DNA of 64,000 nucleotides from Burkholderia lata (GTDB lineage: Bacteria > Pseudomonadota > Gammaproteobacteria > Burkholderiales > Burkholderiaceae): contig NZ_CABVQK010000001.1 of assembly GCF_902499335.1 (NCBI RefSeq), forward strand, positions 682,001-746,000, in the 5' to 3' direction. Every line of letters starts with the position of its first letter. Position 1 is the first letter of the stretch. The notes under the pieces were generated by a model. The model was not told the DNA's origin. It did not search any database and saw nothing but the letters and a program-made list of their open reading frames with translations. This document shows positions 44,271 to 53,665 of this stretch, piece after piece. A program made the translations under genes and the position numbers.

Positions 44271-44861
44271 GTCGAACCTCGCAGGGATGATCAGGGGATT
44301 GTTGGCAAACACGCGCCGTCTGCCCATGGACAATTGGCCGACAATTCGCTGGGCCAGTTGGGCGGTCGCCAAACCGGATCGCCGCGCGAATCCGTCTCGG
44401 TTTTGAAACACCCGTCACATTCGCCATCGGCTTTCGCCGACCTGGGCGGCCGTGCCGCACCACCGCCTCCGGCACGTCGAACGCTTGGCAGGCGCAGGCG
44501 GCACGCACATGCCGGTGCGTTTCGTCAGACCAACGGGGAACCACGCGACGCGTTTTATCGCGGCGTTACGTTACATCCATGAAGCATTTCGCCTCGCCAC
44601 ACCGTCTCGCGACCCTCACGCGTATCGCACCGCGCATGTAGATGGCCCCCTCGATCACCTTCGCCATCCAGTACCGGCGGGACTCGCCGCCCCGCGTCGC
44701 ACCATGGCTCAACATTACTCAACAATCGTCTCGCGGCGCTGGTACGGAACCTGCATTCCATTCGGGGGACAACCGCGCCGATCACCGCGCATACACGAAC
44801 CCACGCTCGGGCGCATCCACCGGATACGCCCGAACGATCCGAGCAAGTTACGAGGCCCGTC
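44271..44861. other. Gene-free region
   Basis: About 590 bases between divergent genes. Only short, low-quality open frames; I see no family signature, strong hairpin or clear promoter. Confidence 0.45.
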
Positions 44862-45185
44862 ATGAATGCGCTGCCCAATTCGTCCGACACGTCGTTCCAG
44901 CTCTTTCTCGCAAAGCTGCTCGAACAGCCGTTACCCGACTGGACCGAAAAACAGCAGATGGAACTCGAGATGGCACGCTCGCTGTCCACCGAAATGGTCC
45001 ACCTCGCCGAGGACATGCGCGGCCACACGCCCGATCTCGCGCGCTGCCTCGTGCTGCTCCGCTACGCGAAGGTGCTCGACTTCATGCTGACGTCGCTCGC
45101 CGCGCACCGCGACATTCACCCGCAGACACTGCGCACGCTGTTCCGGCTCGCGAACCTGAAAGTCGACGATGCGTATCCGGCTTGA
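44862..45185 (+). CDS. Conserved-looking helical protein of unknown function (107 aa)
   Basis: ATG preceded by GAGG. A soluble, mostly helical 107-residue protein (LFLAKLLEQPLPDWTEKQQM, then LARCLVLLRYAKVLDFMLTS) with no signal peptide and no motif I recognise. Followed 93 bases later by two overlapping small genes on the same strand. Confidence 0.6.
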   Translation: MNALPNSSDTSFQLFLAKLLEQPLPDWTEKQQMELEMARSLSTEMVHLAEDMRGHTPDLARCLVLLRYAKVLDFMLTSLAAHRDIHPQTLRTLFRLANLKVDDAYPA

Positions 45186-45278
45186 GCCGGCGCAATGCAT
45201 CGGCTGCCGCGGGCGTCACGCACGCCCACGGCGGCCCTTCCCGATTCGCGGCGCGCGCATGTCTGATAACCTCGCCGC

Positions 45279-45518
45279 ATGATCCCCAGGAACCGGAAAT
45301 CCCGACTGGCCGGTGCGCTCGGCGTGTTCGTGAAACGCTACGGCCGCAAGGCGCAGAAGCGTCTCGACCCGAACGATCGCCGCTACGATCACGACGTCGA
45401 GCGGACGATGCGGCGCTTGTCGCCGGCGGACCTGTCCGATCTGCTGGCCGACGATGACGGCAGCGCGGGCGACGCCAAGGCCGAGGCCGGTTTCGCCGAT
45501 GTGAGACGCACGCCGTGA
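45279..45518 (+). CDS. Small basic protein of unknown function (79 aa)
   Basis: A 79-residue soluble protein: strongly basic N-terminal half (RNRKSRLAGALGVFVKRYGR, RKAQKRLDPNDRR) and acidic C-terminal half (LSDLLADDDG). Its stop overlaps the GTG start of the next gene (GTGA), so the two are coupled. No family recognised. Confidence 0.55.
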   Translation: MIPRNRKSRLAGALGVFVKRYGRKAQKRLDPNDRRYDHDVERTMRRLSPADLSDLLADDDGSAGDAKAEAGFADVRRTP

Positions 45519-46060
45519 ACGCTGTCGACTTCGACCAGATCTGGCCGGCCATCTGCGAAACCCCTGCCTGGTCCGTGACAAAAGGCCAGGGCAGCTTTCT
45601 CACGTTCGAATTCGGGCAACCCGCGCTGCATGTCCGGGAGCCGCTCGCCGGCTCGCCCGGCCTGTCCGCGACGGCGCGGGACAGGCTCGCGTCGCGGCAC
45701 GTGACGGTGGCCGGCAACGGGCATCTGTGGATCTGCTACTGCCATTGGTCGATCGCGCTCGACGGTCACGAGCTCGCGCACAGCGAATCCCGATCCGGCG
45801 ACATCGCGGCCGCCGCACAACGGCTCGACGGACAGATCCTGCAATCGGTCGCGCCCTGCGCCCAGCCGGGATCGTGGGCGTTCGACTTCGACCTCGGCGG
45901 CAAGCTGACGACCTGGCCGTACGGCGACGAACCGGCCGACGAACAGTGGCATCTGTACGACCGGCGCTCGGGCAACGTGCTGACCGCCCGAGCGGACGGC
46001 ACCTGGTCGTATGGCCCGGCGAACGCGCCGCCCGACAGCGGATCGTTCGGTTCCGAATAG
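45515..46060 (+). CDS. Protein of unknown function (181 aa), coupled to the preceding gene
   Basis: Starts at GTG overlapping the stop of the upstream gene by four bases. A soluble protein with many aromatic and acidic residues (GNGHLWICYCHWSIALDG, WAFDFDLGGKLTTWPYG). The layout, a small basic protein followed by an acidic beta-rich protein, is like that of some toxin-immunity pairs, but nothing specific supports this. No family recognised. Confidence 0.6.
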   Translation: MNAVDFDQIWPAICETPAWSVTKGQGSFLTFEFGQPALHVREPLAGSPGLSATARDRLASRHVTVAGNGHLWICYCHWSIALDGHELAHSESRSGDIAAAAQRLDGQILQSVAPCAQPGSWAFDFDLGGKLTTWPYGDEPADEQWHLYDRRSGNVLTARADGTWSYGPANAPPDSGSFGSE

Positions 46061-46163
46061 CCGCCGCGCGCGCCCCATCCGCTTCCGGCAGCACGCCGGG
46101 CTGATGCCGCGCATCAGCGTGACGGCCCGCCCCTCCCCGCAAACGGAGGTACAATCGCGCGCC

Positions 46164-46649
46164 ATGAACGCACTTCGCCGCTTCCTGCTCCGGCAAGGCG
46201 TCGCGCGACAGCTTCTGTGGGGGTTCCTCCTCGTGACGCTGCTGTCCCGCGCGCTGATGTCGGGCGCCGTGATGCTCGATCCGGACGGTCCGGATGCGGG
46301 CTCGGTGGTGCTGTGTTCGGGCCGCGGCCCGCTGATCGTCAATGTGGCCGCACTCGCCGCCCGTTTCGATGCCGGCGCGCCGATCACACCGGCCAACGAC
46401 GCGCGGGCGCTCGCCGATGCGCTCAAGCATGACGCGCATGTCGACAACACGGCGTCGTCCGGAAACGGCGACAGCCTGTGCGCATTCGGTGCCGCGCTGT
46501 TCACGGCGCTGGCGTCGTTCGTGGCGTTGGTGCTGCTGTTTCCCGCCGCCGCGCCGCGGCGCTTCCGAATTCGCTTCGACAGTATTCCCATCGTGCGATC
46601 GATCTTCGACGATCGCCCCCCCTCCCGCGCGCCTCCCCTGTTCTGCTGA
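46164..46649 (+). CDS. DUF2946-like membrane-associated small protein (161 aa)
   Basis: Begins MNALRRFLLRQGVARQLLWG with a hydrophobic segment, then a region containing VLCSGRGPL and a second hydrophobic segment (LFTALASFVALVLLF). The layout is that of DUF2946 proteins found beside TonB receptors and copper genes, though the usual CxxC near the C-terminus is reduced to a single Cys in SLCAFG. It is the first gene of the metal-acquisition row that continues with the PepSY protein, a second DUF2946 gene and two receptors. Confidence 0.6.
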   Translation: MNALRRFLLRQGVARQLLWGFLLVTLLSRALMSGAVMLDPDGPDAGSVVLCSGRGPLIVNVAALAARFDAGAPITPANDARALADALKHDAHVDNTASSGNGDSLCAFGAALFTALASFVALVLLFPAAAPRRFRIRFDSIPIVRSIFDDRPPSRAPPLFC

Positions 46650-46891
46650 CGGTTCCGCCCAGCGGCTCGTGCACGTCGACGTGCATGGGCCTGCATGCCG
46701 TTCGTCTCACACGACCTGATTCAAGCGTTCACCCGCATGCCCGCCTCGCGCGGGCGACGCCGTCATGCGCCCCATCTGCGCATGGCGCCGCGCCGCCCGT
46801 TCCGTCGCTGCGCGCAGGCGGGTGCAACGCGCGTTGACGTCCGCCGGCCCGCGCCGGCGTGGCCGCTCAACGAACACGAGGAGCTGACACC

Positions 46892-48355
46892 ATGTCGACC
46901 ACCGTCGAGCGAGCCATCTCGCCCGCCCAATCCGCCCACGCCGGTTACCGGACGCTCTGGCGCTGGCACTTCTATGCCGGCCTGTTCGTCATGCCGTTCC
47001 TGGTGGTCCTCGCGATCACCGGAACGCTCTATTGCTTCCAGCCGCAGATCGAGCCGCTGCTGTATCCGCACCGGCTCGTCGTCGAGCCGCGCGCCACGCC
47101 GCGACTCGATTCCGACGCGCTGCTCGCGAGCGCGCGCACCGCGATGCCGGCCGGCGCGACGCCGGTGTCCGTCCAGGTCTCGACCGCGCCGGACCGCAGC
47201 GCCGAATACGTGTTCCGGCTGCGCGACGGCAGCCGCGAGAGCGTGTACGTGAACCCGTACGACGGCAGCGTGCTCGGCACGCTGAGCGTCGAGAACCGCT
47301 TCATGCAGATCGACCGGATGCTGCATCGCAAGCTGCTGCTCGGCAAGACGGGCGAGCTGCTGATGGAGCTCGCCGCATGCTGGACCTTCGTGATGATCGG
47401 CACCGGCATCGCGCTGTGGTGGCCGCGCGGCACGGCACGCGTCGGGCAGGCACTGCGCCCCGACCTGTCGCTGCGCGGCCGGCCGCTGTGGAAAAACCTC
47501 CACGCGACGGCCGGCATCTGGCTCGCGGCCGGCACGGTCGCGTTCATCCTGACGGGGCTGCCGTGGTCGGGCTCGTGGGGCAAGAACTTCAAGGCGCTGG
47601 CCGCGACCGTGAACCTCGGCGCGCCGGAAGGCGCATGGGGCGGCGGGTCGGTGCGCTCGACGCGCCCCGGTGCCGCCGCGGCGCCCGCGCCTGCCCAGGC
47701 CGCCGCGCCGGCCGGCCATCACCACGAATCCGGCGAGTCGATGCCGGGGATGGTGATGGACGACTTGCCGTTGCCGCAAACGCCATGGGCGGTCGGCAAC
47801 GTGCCCGTCCCGCATTCGCCGTCGGCGCCGACGCCGGCACCGCTGCCGCTGGCGCGCGCGATCGCGATCGTCGCGGGCCTCGGCGTGACGAGCGGCTACA
47901 CGCTCGCGCTGCCGTCCGGCGCGGACGGCGTGTTCACCGCGTCGTACTTCCCGGACGACCCGAAGGCCGAGCGGACGATCTACATCGACCAGTACAGCGG
48001 GGCCGTGCTGAAGGACATCCGCTATGACGACTACGGCGCGGTGTCGCGGGCCGTGTCGTACGGCACGTCGCTGCACATGGGCCGATACTTCGGGCTCGCG
48101 AACCAGATCATCTGCGCGGTGCTGTCGCTCGGGCTCGCCGCGATGGCCGTCACGGGCACCGTGATGTGGTGGAAGCGCCGCCCGGCGGCCAAGTTGGGCG
48201 CGCCGTCGCGCGAACGGGGCGCACCGCCGATGCGAGGCTGGATCGCGGGGCTCGTGCTGCTCGGCATCGTCTTCCCGCTGATGGGCGCGACGATCGTCGC
48301 GGTCTGGTTGATCGACCGTCTGCTGTTCGGCCGTGCGGCGCGCGCGGCAGCCTGA
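46892..48355 (+). CDS. PepSY-domain membrane protein, probable siderophore/metal reductase-like
   Basis: A 487-residue inner-membrane protein with the PepSY_TM arrangement: first segment in WRWHFYAGLFVMPFLVVLAI, a periplasmic domain, WKNLHATAGIWLAAGTVAFI, a His/Met-containing loop (HHHESGESMPGMVMDD at about 283-298) and two further segments before RAARAAA. Histidines near membrane segments fit heme binding as in reductases for ferric or cupric complexes. GAGGAG is 8 bases before the ATG. Its stop is overlapped by the next gene (GTG at 48333). Confidence 0.88.
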   Translation: MSTTVERAISPAQSAHAGYRTLWRWHFYAGLFVMPFLVVLAITGTLYCFQPQIEPLLYPHRLVVEPRATPRLDSDALLASARTAMPAGATPVSVQVSTAPDRSAEYVFRLRDGSRESVYVNPYDGSVLGTLSVENRFMQIDRMLHRKLLLGKTGELLMELAACWTFVMIGTGIALWWPRGTARVGQALRPDLSLRGRPLWKNLHATAGIWLAAGTVAFILTGLPWSGSWGKNFKALAATVNLGAPEGAWGGGSVRSTRPGAAAAPAPAQAAAPAGHHHESGESMPGMVMDDLPLPQTPWAVGNVPVPHSPSAPTPAPLPLARAIAIVAGLGVTSGYTLALPSGADGVFTASYFPDDPKAERTIYIDQYSGAVLKDIRYDDYGAVSRAVSYGTSLHMGRYFGLANQIICAVLSLGLAAMAVTGTVMWWKRRPAAKLGAPSRERGAPPMRGWIAGLVLLGIVFPLMGATIVAVWLIDRLLFGRAARAAA

Positions 48356-48752
48356 TACATCGCGCGCCGGCGCACGATATGCGCCGACGCTCCAGGCCCG
48401 GGCCACCGCGTGGCTCGGGCTGTTCGCGCTCGTGCTCGCGCTCGTCGCGCCGCTGATCTCGCAACTACGCGCGGCGGCATCCGATGACGGCTTGCCGGCC
48501 GCGCCGATCTGCTCGGCAACCGGCAACACGCTCGTGGCGCACGCGGAACCGCATGCGCCGTCGGACGCACATTTCGACCGCTGCGGCTATTGCGGCCTGC
48601 TCGCCGGCCATCCGCCGCTGCATTACGCGGTGTTCCTGTCCGCTTCCCCGGCCGTGCGGCATGCGCCGCCCGAGCCGCTGATCCCTTCCGCCCACCGCCC
48701 GTCGAAGCGCTACGCACTCGCCGCGCGCGGGCCGCCTTCCGCCCGCGCCTGA
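48333..48752 (+). CDS. DUF2946 protein (139 aa)
   Basis: One hydrophobic N-terminal segment (TAWLGLFALVLALVAPLIS), then the DUF2946 hallmark ICSATGN and HFDRCGYCGLLAGHPPL with the CxxC pair and flanking His. The frame has no ATG; a GTG at 48333 overlapping the PepSY stop is the likely start, implying coupling. DUF2946 proteins are thought to handle copper or another metal near the inner membrane. Lies between the PepSY protein and two TonB receptors. Confidence 0.75.
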   Translation: MRRARQPDTSRAGARYAPTLQARATAWLGLFALVLALVAPLISQLRAAASDDGLPAAPICSATGNTLVAHAEPHAPSDAHFDRCGYCGLLAGHPPLHYAVFLSASPAVRHAPPEPLIPSAHRPSKRYALAARGPPSARA

Positions 48753-48925
48753 CGCACATCGCGACCGCGCCGCCGCTCACCGCGCGGCGCCGTCCGCTTC
48801 GCCTGCCCGCCCTGACGGTGCCCGATGCCGAACCCGCGCGCGTGACCACGCGCGGCGGCCGGCGCCGCGCATGGCGCGCATCGTGTCCGACTCATCGTCG
48901 TCACCCTGACCATACATACAACGAC

Positions 48926-51040
48926 ATGTTTCCCTTGACCCGTATTGCCGTCGCGCTGTCCGGCGCGATCTCCGTGCTCTCCGCGTCGGCCGCATGCGCA
49001 CAAGACACCGCCGCGCCGGCCGACGCACCGGCAGCGTCGACGCTGCCCGCGATCAACGTCAACGCAACCCGCGAGATGGACTCACTGACGTCGAAATCGA
49101 CCGGCAGCCTGAAACGCACGCTCGAGCAGACGGTTGGCTCGGTGGGCTTCGTCGATGCCGACAGCTACCGGAACACCTACGCGTTCACACTGCGCGACGT
49201 GCTGAAGGACGTGCCTGGCGTATTCGTCGAGAACCGCTACGGCCAGGAGCTGCGGCTGTCGATTCGCGGCTCCGGGATTGCCCGCTCGTACCACACGCGC
49301 GGCCTCGAGATCCTGCAGGACGGCATCCCGACCAACCTCGCGGACGGCAGCGGCGACTACTACCAGATCGATCCGCTCGCGCTGCAGGCGGTGCAGGTCT
49401 ACAAGGGCGGCAACGGCCTCGCGTACGGAGCGTCGACGCTCGGCGGCGCGATCGACTTCATCACGCCGACCGCCCACACGGCCGACGCGCCGAACATCCT
49501 GCGCGTGGAAGGCGGCAGCTACGGCACGGTGCGCACGAGCGCGCAGATCTCGCGCGTGCTCGGCCCGCTCGATTTCCTCGCGAACTTCAGCGTCAATCAC
49601 GCGGACGGCTATCGCGATCACGCGAAGGGGCAATACGAGCAGTTCAACGCGAACGTCGGCTACCGGTTCAGCCCGACGGTCGAGACGCGCTTCTATGTCG
49701 GCGTGTACGTCGTCGACCAGTTGCTGCCGGGCACGCTGTCGCTGTCCGACGCGCTGAACAATCCAACCAAGGCCGCGCCGAACGCGATATCGGGCGCCCA
49801 GGCGCGCAACACGCGCACCGAGCGGATCGCGAACCGCACCACGGTGAAGCTCGATTCGGGCGAACTGCAGTTCGACACGTGGGCGATCCACAAGAGCCTC
49901 TATCACCCGATCTTCCAGGCACTCGACCAGGACGGCTGGACCTACGGCTTCGCACCGCGCTACACGGGGCACCTGACGCTCGGCGGGATGCGCAACGACC
50001 TGATCGTCGGCGCGCGCTTCTTCGGCGGCCGCACGCAGGCGAACCAGTACGTGAACGTCAACGGCAACAAGGGGGCCCAGACGCTCGACTCGACGCAGAC
50101 GGCGTTCAATTACGAGGCATACGTCGAGAACCGGCTGTTCTTCGTGCCGACCGTCGCGCTGATGACGGGCGTGAAGGTGCTGCACTCGGTGCGCGAGTAC
50201 ATCGACAACGGCGGGCTGCCGCGCAACCCGAACACCAAGTCGACGAACGCGAGCTACAGCGGCGTCAATCCGAAGCTCGGCCTGCTGTGGCAACCGGATG
50301 CGCACACCCAGGCCTACGTCGACATCACGCGCAGCCAGGACGTGCCCGACTTCACCGACCTCACGCAGACCTTCTCGAACACGACGCGCTTCACGCCACT
50401 CGCGGCGCAGCACGCATGGACGATCGAGTTCGGCACGCGCGGCTCGCGCGAGCGCGTGAGCTGGGACGTGACCGCGTATCGCTCGCTCGTGCGCGACCAG
50501 TTGCTGCAGTACACGACGAACCCGGATGTCCCGGCGTCGACGTTCAACGCGAACAAGACGGTGCTGCAAGGGATCGAGGCCGGCGCGTCGGTCGAGCTGC
50601 TGCGCAACGTCACCGGGCGCGGCGCGGGCGACAAGGTCACGCTGTCGGGCATCTGGAACCTGAACGACTTCCGCTTCAAGAACGACCCGCAGTACGGCAA
50701 CAACCGGATCGCGGGCGTGCCGCTGAACGTGCTGCGCGCAACGCTCGGTTACGCACGGCCGAGCGGCTTCCACATCGCGGCGACGCTCGACTGGGTGCCG
50801 TCGGGCGCGTGGGCCGACGATGCGAACACGTTGCGCGTGCCGAGCTACACGCTGCTCGGGCTGCAGGCAGGCTACGACTTCCGCAACGGGCTGTCGCTGT
50901 TCGTCGACGCGCGCAACCTGACCAACAAGCGCTACGTGAGCGACATCAGCACGGTTGCGGATGCGCGCACCGCGAACACCGCGATCTTCTATCCGGGTGA
51001 AGGGCGCAGCGTGTTCGCCGGCATGCGATACGCGTTCTGA
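48926..51040 (+). CDS. TonB-dependent receptor
   Basis: A 704-residue outer-membrane receptor: signal peptide ending at ACAQ (about 26), plug with TLRDVLKDVPGVFVENR, RLSIRGSGIARSYHTRG, LQAVQVYKGGNGLAYGASTL, and a barrel ending in RSVFAGMRYAF (terminal Phe). The plug pattern is that of the FecA/OprC-like, non-siderophore-named receptors. Its metal or ligand is not readable; neighbours with DUF2946, CopC and PepSY suggest copper or a metallophore. Followed by a second receptor 53 bases downstream. Confidence 0.9.
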   Translation: MFPLTRIAVALSGAISVLSASAACAQDTAAPADAPAASTLPAINVNATREMDSLTSKSTGSLKRTLEQTVGSVGFVDADSYRNTYAFTLRDVLKDVPGVFVENRYGQELRLSIRGSGIARSYHTRGLEILQDGIPTNLADGSGDYYQIDPLALQAVQVYKGGNGLAYGASTLGGAIDFITPTAHTADAPNILRVEGGSYGTVRTSAQISRVLGPLDFLANFSVNHADGYRDHAKGQYEQFNANVGYRFSPTVETRFYVGVYVVDQLLPGTLSLSDALNNPTKAAPNAISGAQARNTRTERIANRTTVKLDSGELQFDTWAIHKSLYHPIFQALDQDGWTYGFAPRYTGHLTLGGMRNDLIVGARFFGGRTQANQYVNVNGNKGAQTLDSTQTAFNYEAYVENRLFFVPTVALMTGVKVLHSVREYIDNGGLPRNPNTKSTNASYSGVNPKLGLLWQPDAHTQAYVDITRSQDVPDFTDLTQTFSNTTRFTPLAAQHAWTIEFGTRGSRERVSWDVTAYRSLVRDQLLQYTTNPDVPASTFNANKTVLQGIEAGASVELLRNVTGRGAGDKVTLSGIWNLNDFRFKNDPQYGNNRIAGVPLNVLRATLGYARPSGFHIAATLDWVPSGAWADDANTLRVPSYTLLGLQAGYDFRNGLSLFVDARNLTNKRYVSDISTVADARTANTAIFYPGEGRSVFAGMRYAF

Positions 51041-51093
51041 TGCGTAGCCTTTCAAGAAACACCGCATTAAACAGATTCAAAGGATATCGAAAC

Positions 51094-53211
51094 ATGAAGT
51101 TCAGATTGATGTTGCCTGCCGCCTTGCTCGCGGTCTTCTCGCCCGCCGGGCAGGCACAGGAAAGCGACGCCGCTAGCGCCGGCGCCACGCTTGCGCCGAT
51201 TCGCGTCAACGCACAGAAGGCGACGCCGCTCACGCAGCCGCTCGACACCGGCAGCCGCCTCGGCTTGACTTCGCTCGAAACGCCCGCGAGCGTCGAGCAG
51301 ATCGATCGCAAGACGCTCGACACACGCGGCGACAGCTCGATCGTCGACGCGGTGAGCCGCGCCGCCGGCATCAGCGCGTCACCGCATCCCGGCAACGGCG
51401 GTTCGGAGCTCGGCGCGCGCGGCTTCGTTGGCGCGTCATCGGTCACGCAGCTCTATGACGGCGTGCGCCCGTATGGTGCGATCGGCATCACGTTTCCGTT
51501 CGACACGTGGTCGGTCGACCATATCGACGTGCTGCGCGGCCCGGCTTCGGTGATCTACGGCGAAGGCGCGATCGGCGGTGTCGTCAACATCGTGCCGAAG
51601 AAGCCGACGCGCGGCGCGATCCAGAACGAGCTGCAGGTCGGCGGCGGCACCGAGGGCACGGCGCGGGCCGCGTTCGGCAGCGGCGGCGCGATCAACGACA
51701 AGCTGTCGTACCGCTTCGACATCAGCGGCAACCGTTCGTCGAACTGGGTCGACCGCGGCAATTCGCGCAACCTGTCGTTCTCCGGTGCGCTGCACTACGA
51801 CGTGACGTCCGACCTGTACGTGACGGCGTCGTACGCGCAGGGCTTCCAGCATCCGATGCAGTATTTCGGCGTGCCGCTCGTGAACGGTGCCCGCGATCGC
51901 GCACTCGACAAGAAGAACTACAACGTCGGCGACAGCGACATCGCGTTCCGCGACAGCTGGGCGACGGTGTCGGCGAACTGGCAGCCGAGCGACAGCCTGA
52001 ACGTGACGAGCACGCTGTACCGGATGAAAAGCAACCGTCACTGGAAGGATGCGGAGTACTACACGTACCTGCCGTCGACCGCGCAAGTGCGGCGCAGCAG
52101 CTACACGGAGATCTTCCACGACCAGGAACAGTACGGCAACGTGACGGCGGCCACCGTCACCACCGCGCTGCTCGGGATGCGCAACACGTTCTCGACGGGC
52201 TTCGAGTTCAATCACACGACGTTCCAGCACGACAACAACTCGCCGTATTCGGGCACGTCGACGGTCGATCCGTTCAACTTCGATCCGGGCAGCTTCATCA
52301 ACACGGCCGGCACCTATCCGAAGTACCGCAGCCAAGCGAACCAGTACGCGCTGTTCGCCGAGAACCGGCTGGAAATCACGCCGCGCTGGTCGGTGATCGG
52401 CGGGTTGCGCTACGACCACGCGAGCGTGAACCGCGACGATCTCGTGAACGGCGGCGCATTCACGAAGGTGTTCGCGAACACCGGCTGGCGCATCGGCACC
52501 GTGTACGACGTGCAGCCCGGCCTCGCCGTGTACGGCCAGTATTCGGTCGCGGCCGATCCGATCAGCTCGCTGCTGTCGCTGAATGCGTCGAAGACGAACT
52601 TCACGCTCGCGACCGGCCGGCAGTTCGAAATCGGCGTGAAGCAGTCGTTCCTCGGCGGCAAGGCGGAATGGACGCTCGCCGCGTACCGGATCGTCAAGAG
52701 CAATCTCCTGACGGCCGATCCGCTGAACCCGAACCAGTCGATCCAGATCGGCCAGCAGTCGTCGCGCGGGCTCGAGGCGACGGTCGGCGCGGAGATCGCG
52801 AAGGACTGGCGCGTCGACGCGAACGTGTCGATCCTGCGCGCGAAATACGACGACTTCCAGCAGACGTCCGGCGGCACGACGGTCTCGCGCGCGGGCAACG
52901 TGCCCGTGTCGGTGCCGCAGCGGCTCGCGAATTTGTGGGTGAGCTGGCACTTCGCGCCGGACTGGACGGGCATCGCGGGCGTCAAGTACGTCGGCAAGCG
53001 CTTCGCCGACACCGCGAACCAGCTCGTGATGCCGTCGTACACGACCGTCGACCTCGGCCTCGCGTGGAAGCCGCGCAAGGACACGACGATCACCGCGCGC
53101 GCGTACAACGTGTTCAACCGTCGCTTCGTGCAGTCCGCGTACTACAACGAGACGCAGTACCTGCTCGGCAACGACCGGCGGCTCGAAGTGCTGGCGAACT
53201 ACCGGTTCTGA
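51094..53211 (+). CDS. TonB-dependent siderophore-type receptor
   Basis: A 705-residue receptor in tandem with the previous one. Signal peptide ends at GQAQ (about 22). Plug motifs: TSLETPASVEQIDRKTLD, SIVDAVSRAAGISASPHPG, HIDVLRGPASVIYGEGAIGG; the barrel ends with EVLANYRF (terminal Phe). AAAGGATA precedes the ATG. Pairs of different receptors in one operon suggest two forms of the same ligand, or a metal and its complex. Convergent with copC; a 9-bp hairpin (53236-53266) lies between them. Confidence 0.92.
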   Translation: MKFRLMLPAALLAVFSPAGQAQESDAASAGATLAPIRVNAQKATPLTQPLDTGSRLGLTSLETPASVEQIDRKTLDTRGDSSIVDAVSRAAGISASPHPGNGGSELGARGFVGASSVTQLYDGVRPYGAIGITFPFDTWSVDHIDVLRGPASVIYGEGAIGGVVNIVPKKPTRGAIQNELQVGGGTEGTARAAFGSGGAINDKLSYRFDISGNRSSNWVDRGNSRNLSFSGALHYDVTSDLYVTASYAQGFQHPMQYFGVPLVNGARDRALDKKNYNVGDSDIAFRDSWATVSANWQPSDSLNVTSTLYRMKSNRHWKDAEYYTYLPSTAQVRRSSYTEIFHDQEQYGNVTAATVTTALLGMRNTFSTGFEFNHTTFQHDNNSPYSGTSTVDPFNFDPGSFINTAGTYPKYRSQANQYALFAENRLEITPRWSVIGGLRYDHASVNRDDLVNGGAFTKVFANTGWRIGTVYDVQPGLAVYGQYSVAADPISSLLSLNASKTNFTLATGRQFEIGVKQSFLGGKAEWTLAAYRIVKSNLLTADPLNPNQSIQIGQQSSRGLEATVGAEIAKDWRVDANVSILRAKYDDFQQTSGGTTVSRAGNVPVSVPQRLANLWVSWHFAPDWTGIAGVKYVGKRFADTANQLVMPSYTTVDLGLAWKPRKDTTITARAYNVFNRRFVQSAYYNETQYLLGNDRRLEVLANYRF

Positions 53212-53283
53212 TGCTGCGCGATGCGGCGCGCCGCACCCGCTGCCGGCGCGCATGCACGGCAGCGGGCGCGGGCGCGGCGAGCG

Positions 53284-53649
53284 TCACTTCACCGTGAACG
53301 CGTAGTGCCCCTGCGTGCGGTGGCCGTCGAGCGCGACGGCCACCCACGCCACCGTGTAGACGCCCGGCGTCAGCGGGTTCAGCGCGACCGACATGTGCTT
53401 GCGGTTCGACGCGTCGACTTCGGCCTTGCCGTTCGTGACGGCGTGGCCCTGCGCATCGGTGACGGCGATCGAGCTGAACGCGGGTTCGAGCCCGTCGTCG
53501 AAATCGATCGCGACGCGCGGCGGCGACGCAGTCACGGTCTCGCCCGCGGACGGCGCCTGATGCGTCGGGAACGTATGGGCATGCGCGAACTGCGCGCCGG
53601 CGAGCAGCAGCGCGGCAGCGGCCGCGCGCATCCAGGTCAAGCGGTTCAT
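53284..53649 (-). CDS. copC: CopC-domain periplasmic copper-binding protein
   Basis: A 121-residue exported protein of CopC type. The signal peptide is cut before HTFPT, leaving an N-terminal His as in the Cu(II) site; the C-terminal DGHRTQGHYAFTV supplies the Asp and His of that site. The beta-sandwich strands are as in YobA/CopC. Binds Cu(II) tightly in the periplasm and passes it to CopD or a receptor; no copD gene is adjacent. It follows the barrel-protein gene at 53666 by 16 bases on the same strand, so they are one unit. Confidence 0.9.
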   Translation of the reverse strand: MNRLTWMRAAAAALLLAGAQFAHAHTFPTHQAPSAGETVTASPPRVAIDFDDGLEPAFSSIAVTDAQGHAVTNGKAEVDASNRKHMSVALNPLTPGVYTVAWVAVALDGHRTQGHYAFTVK

Positions 53650-53665
53650 GTGGTTGCTCCGTCAA

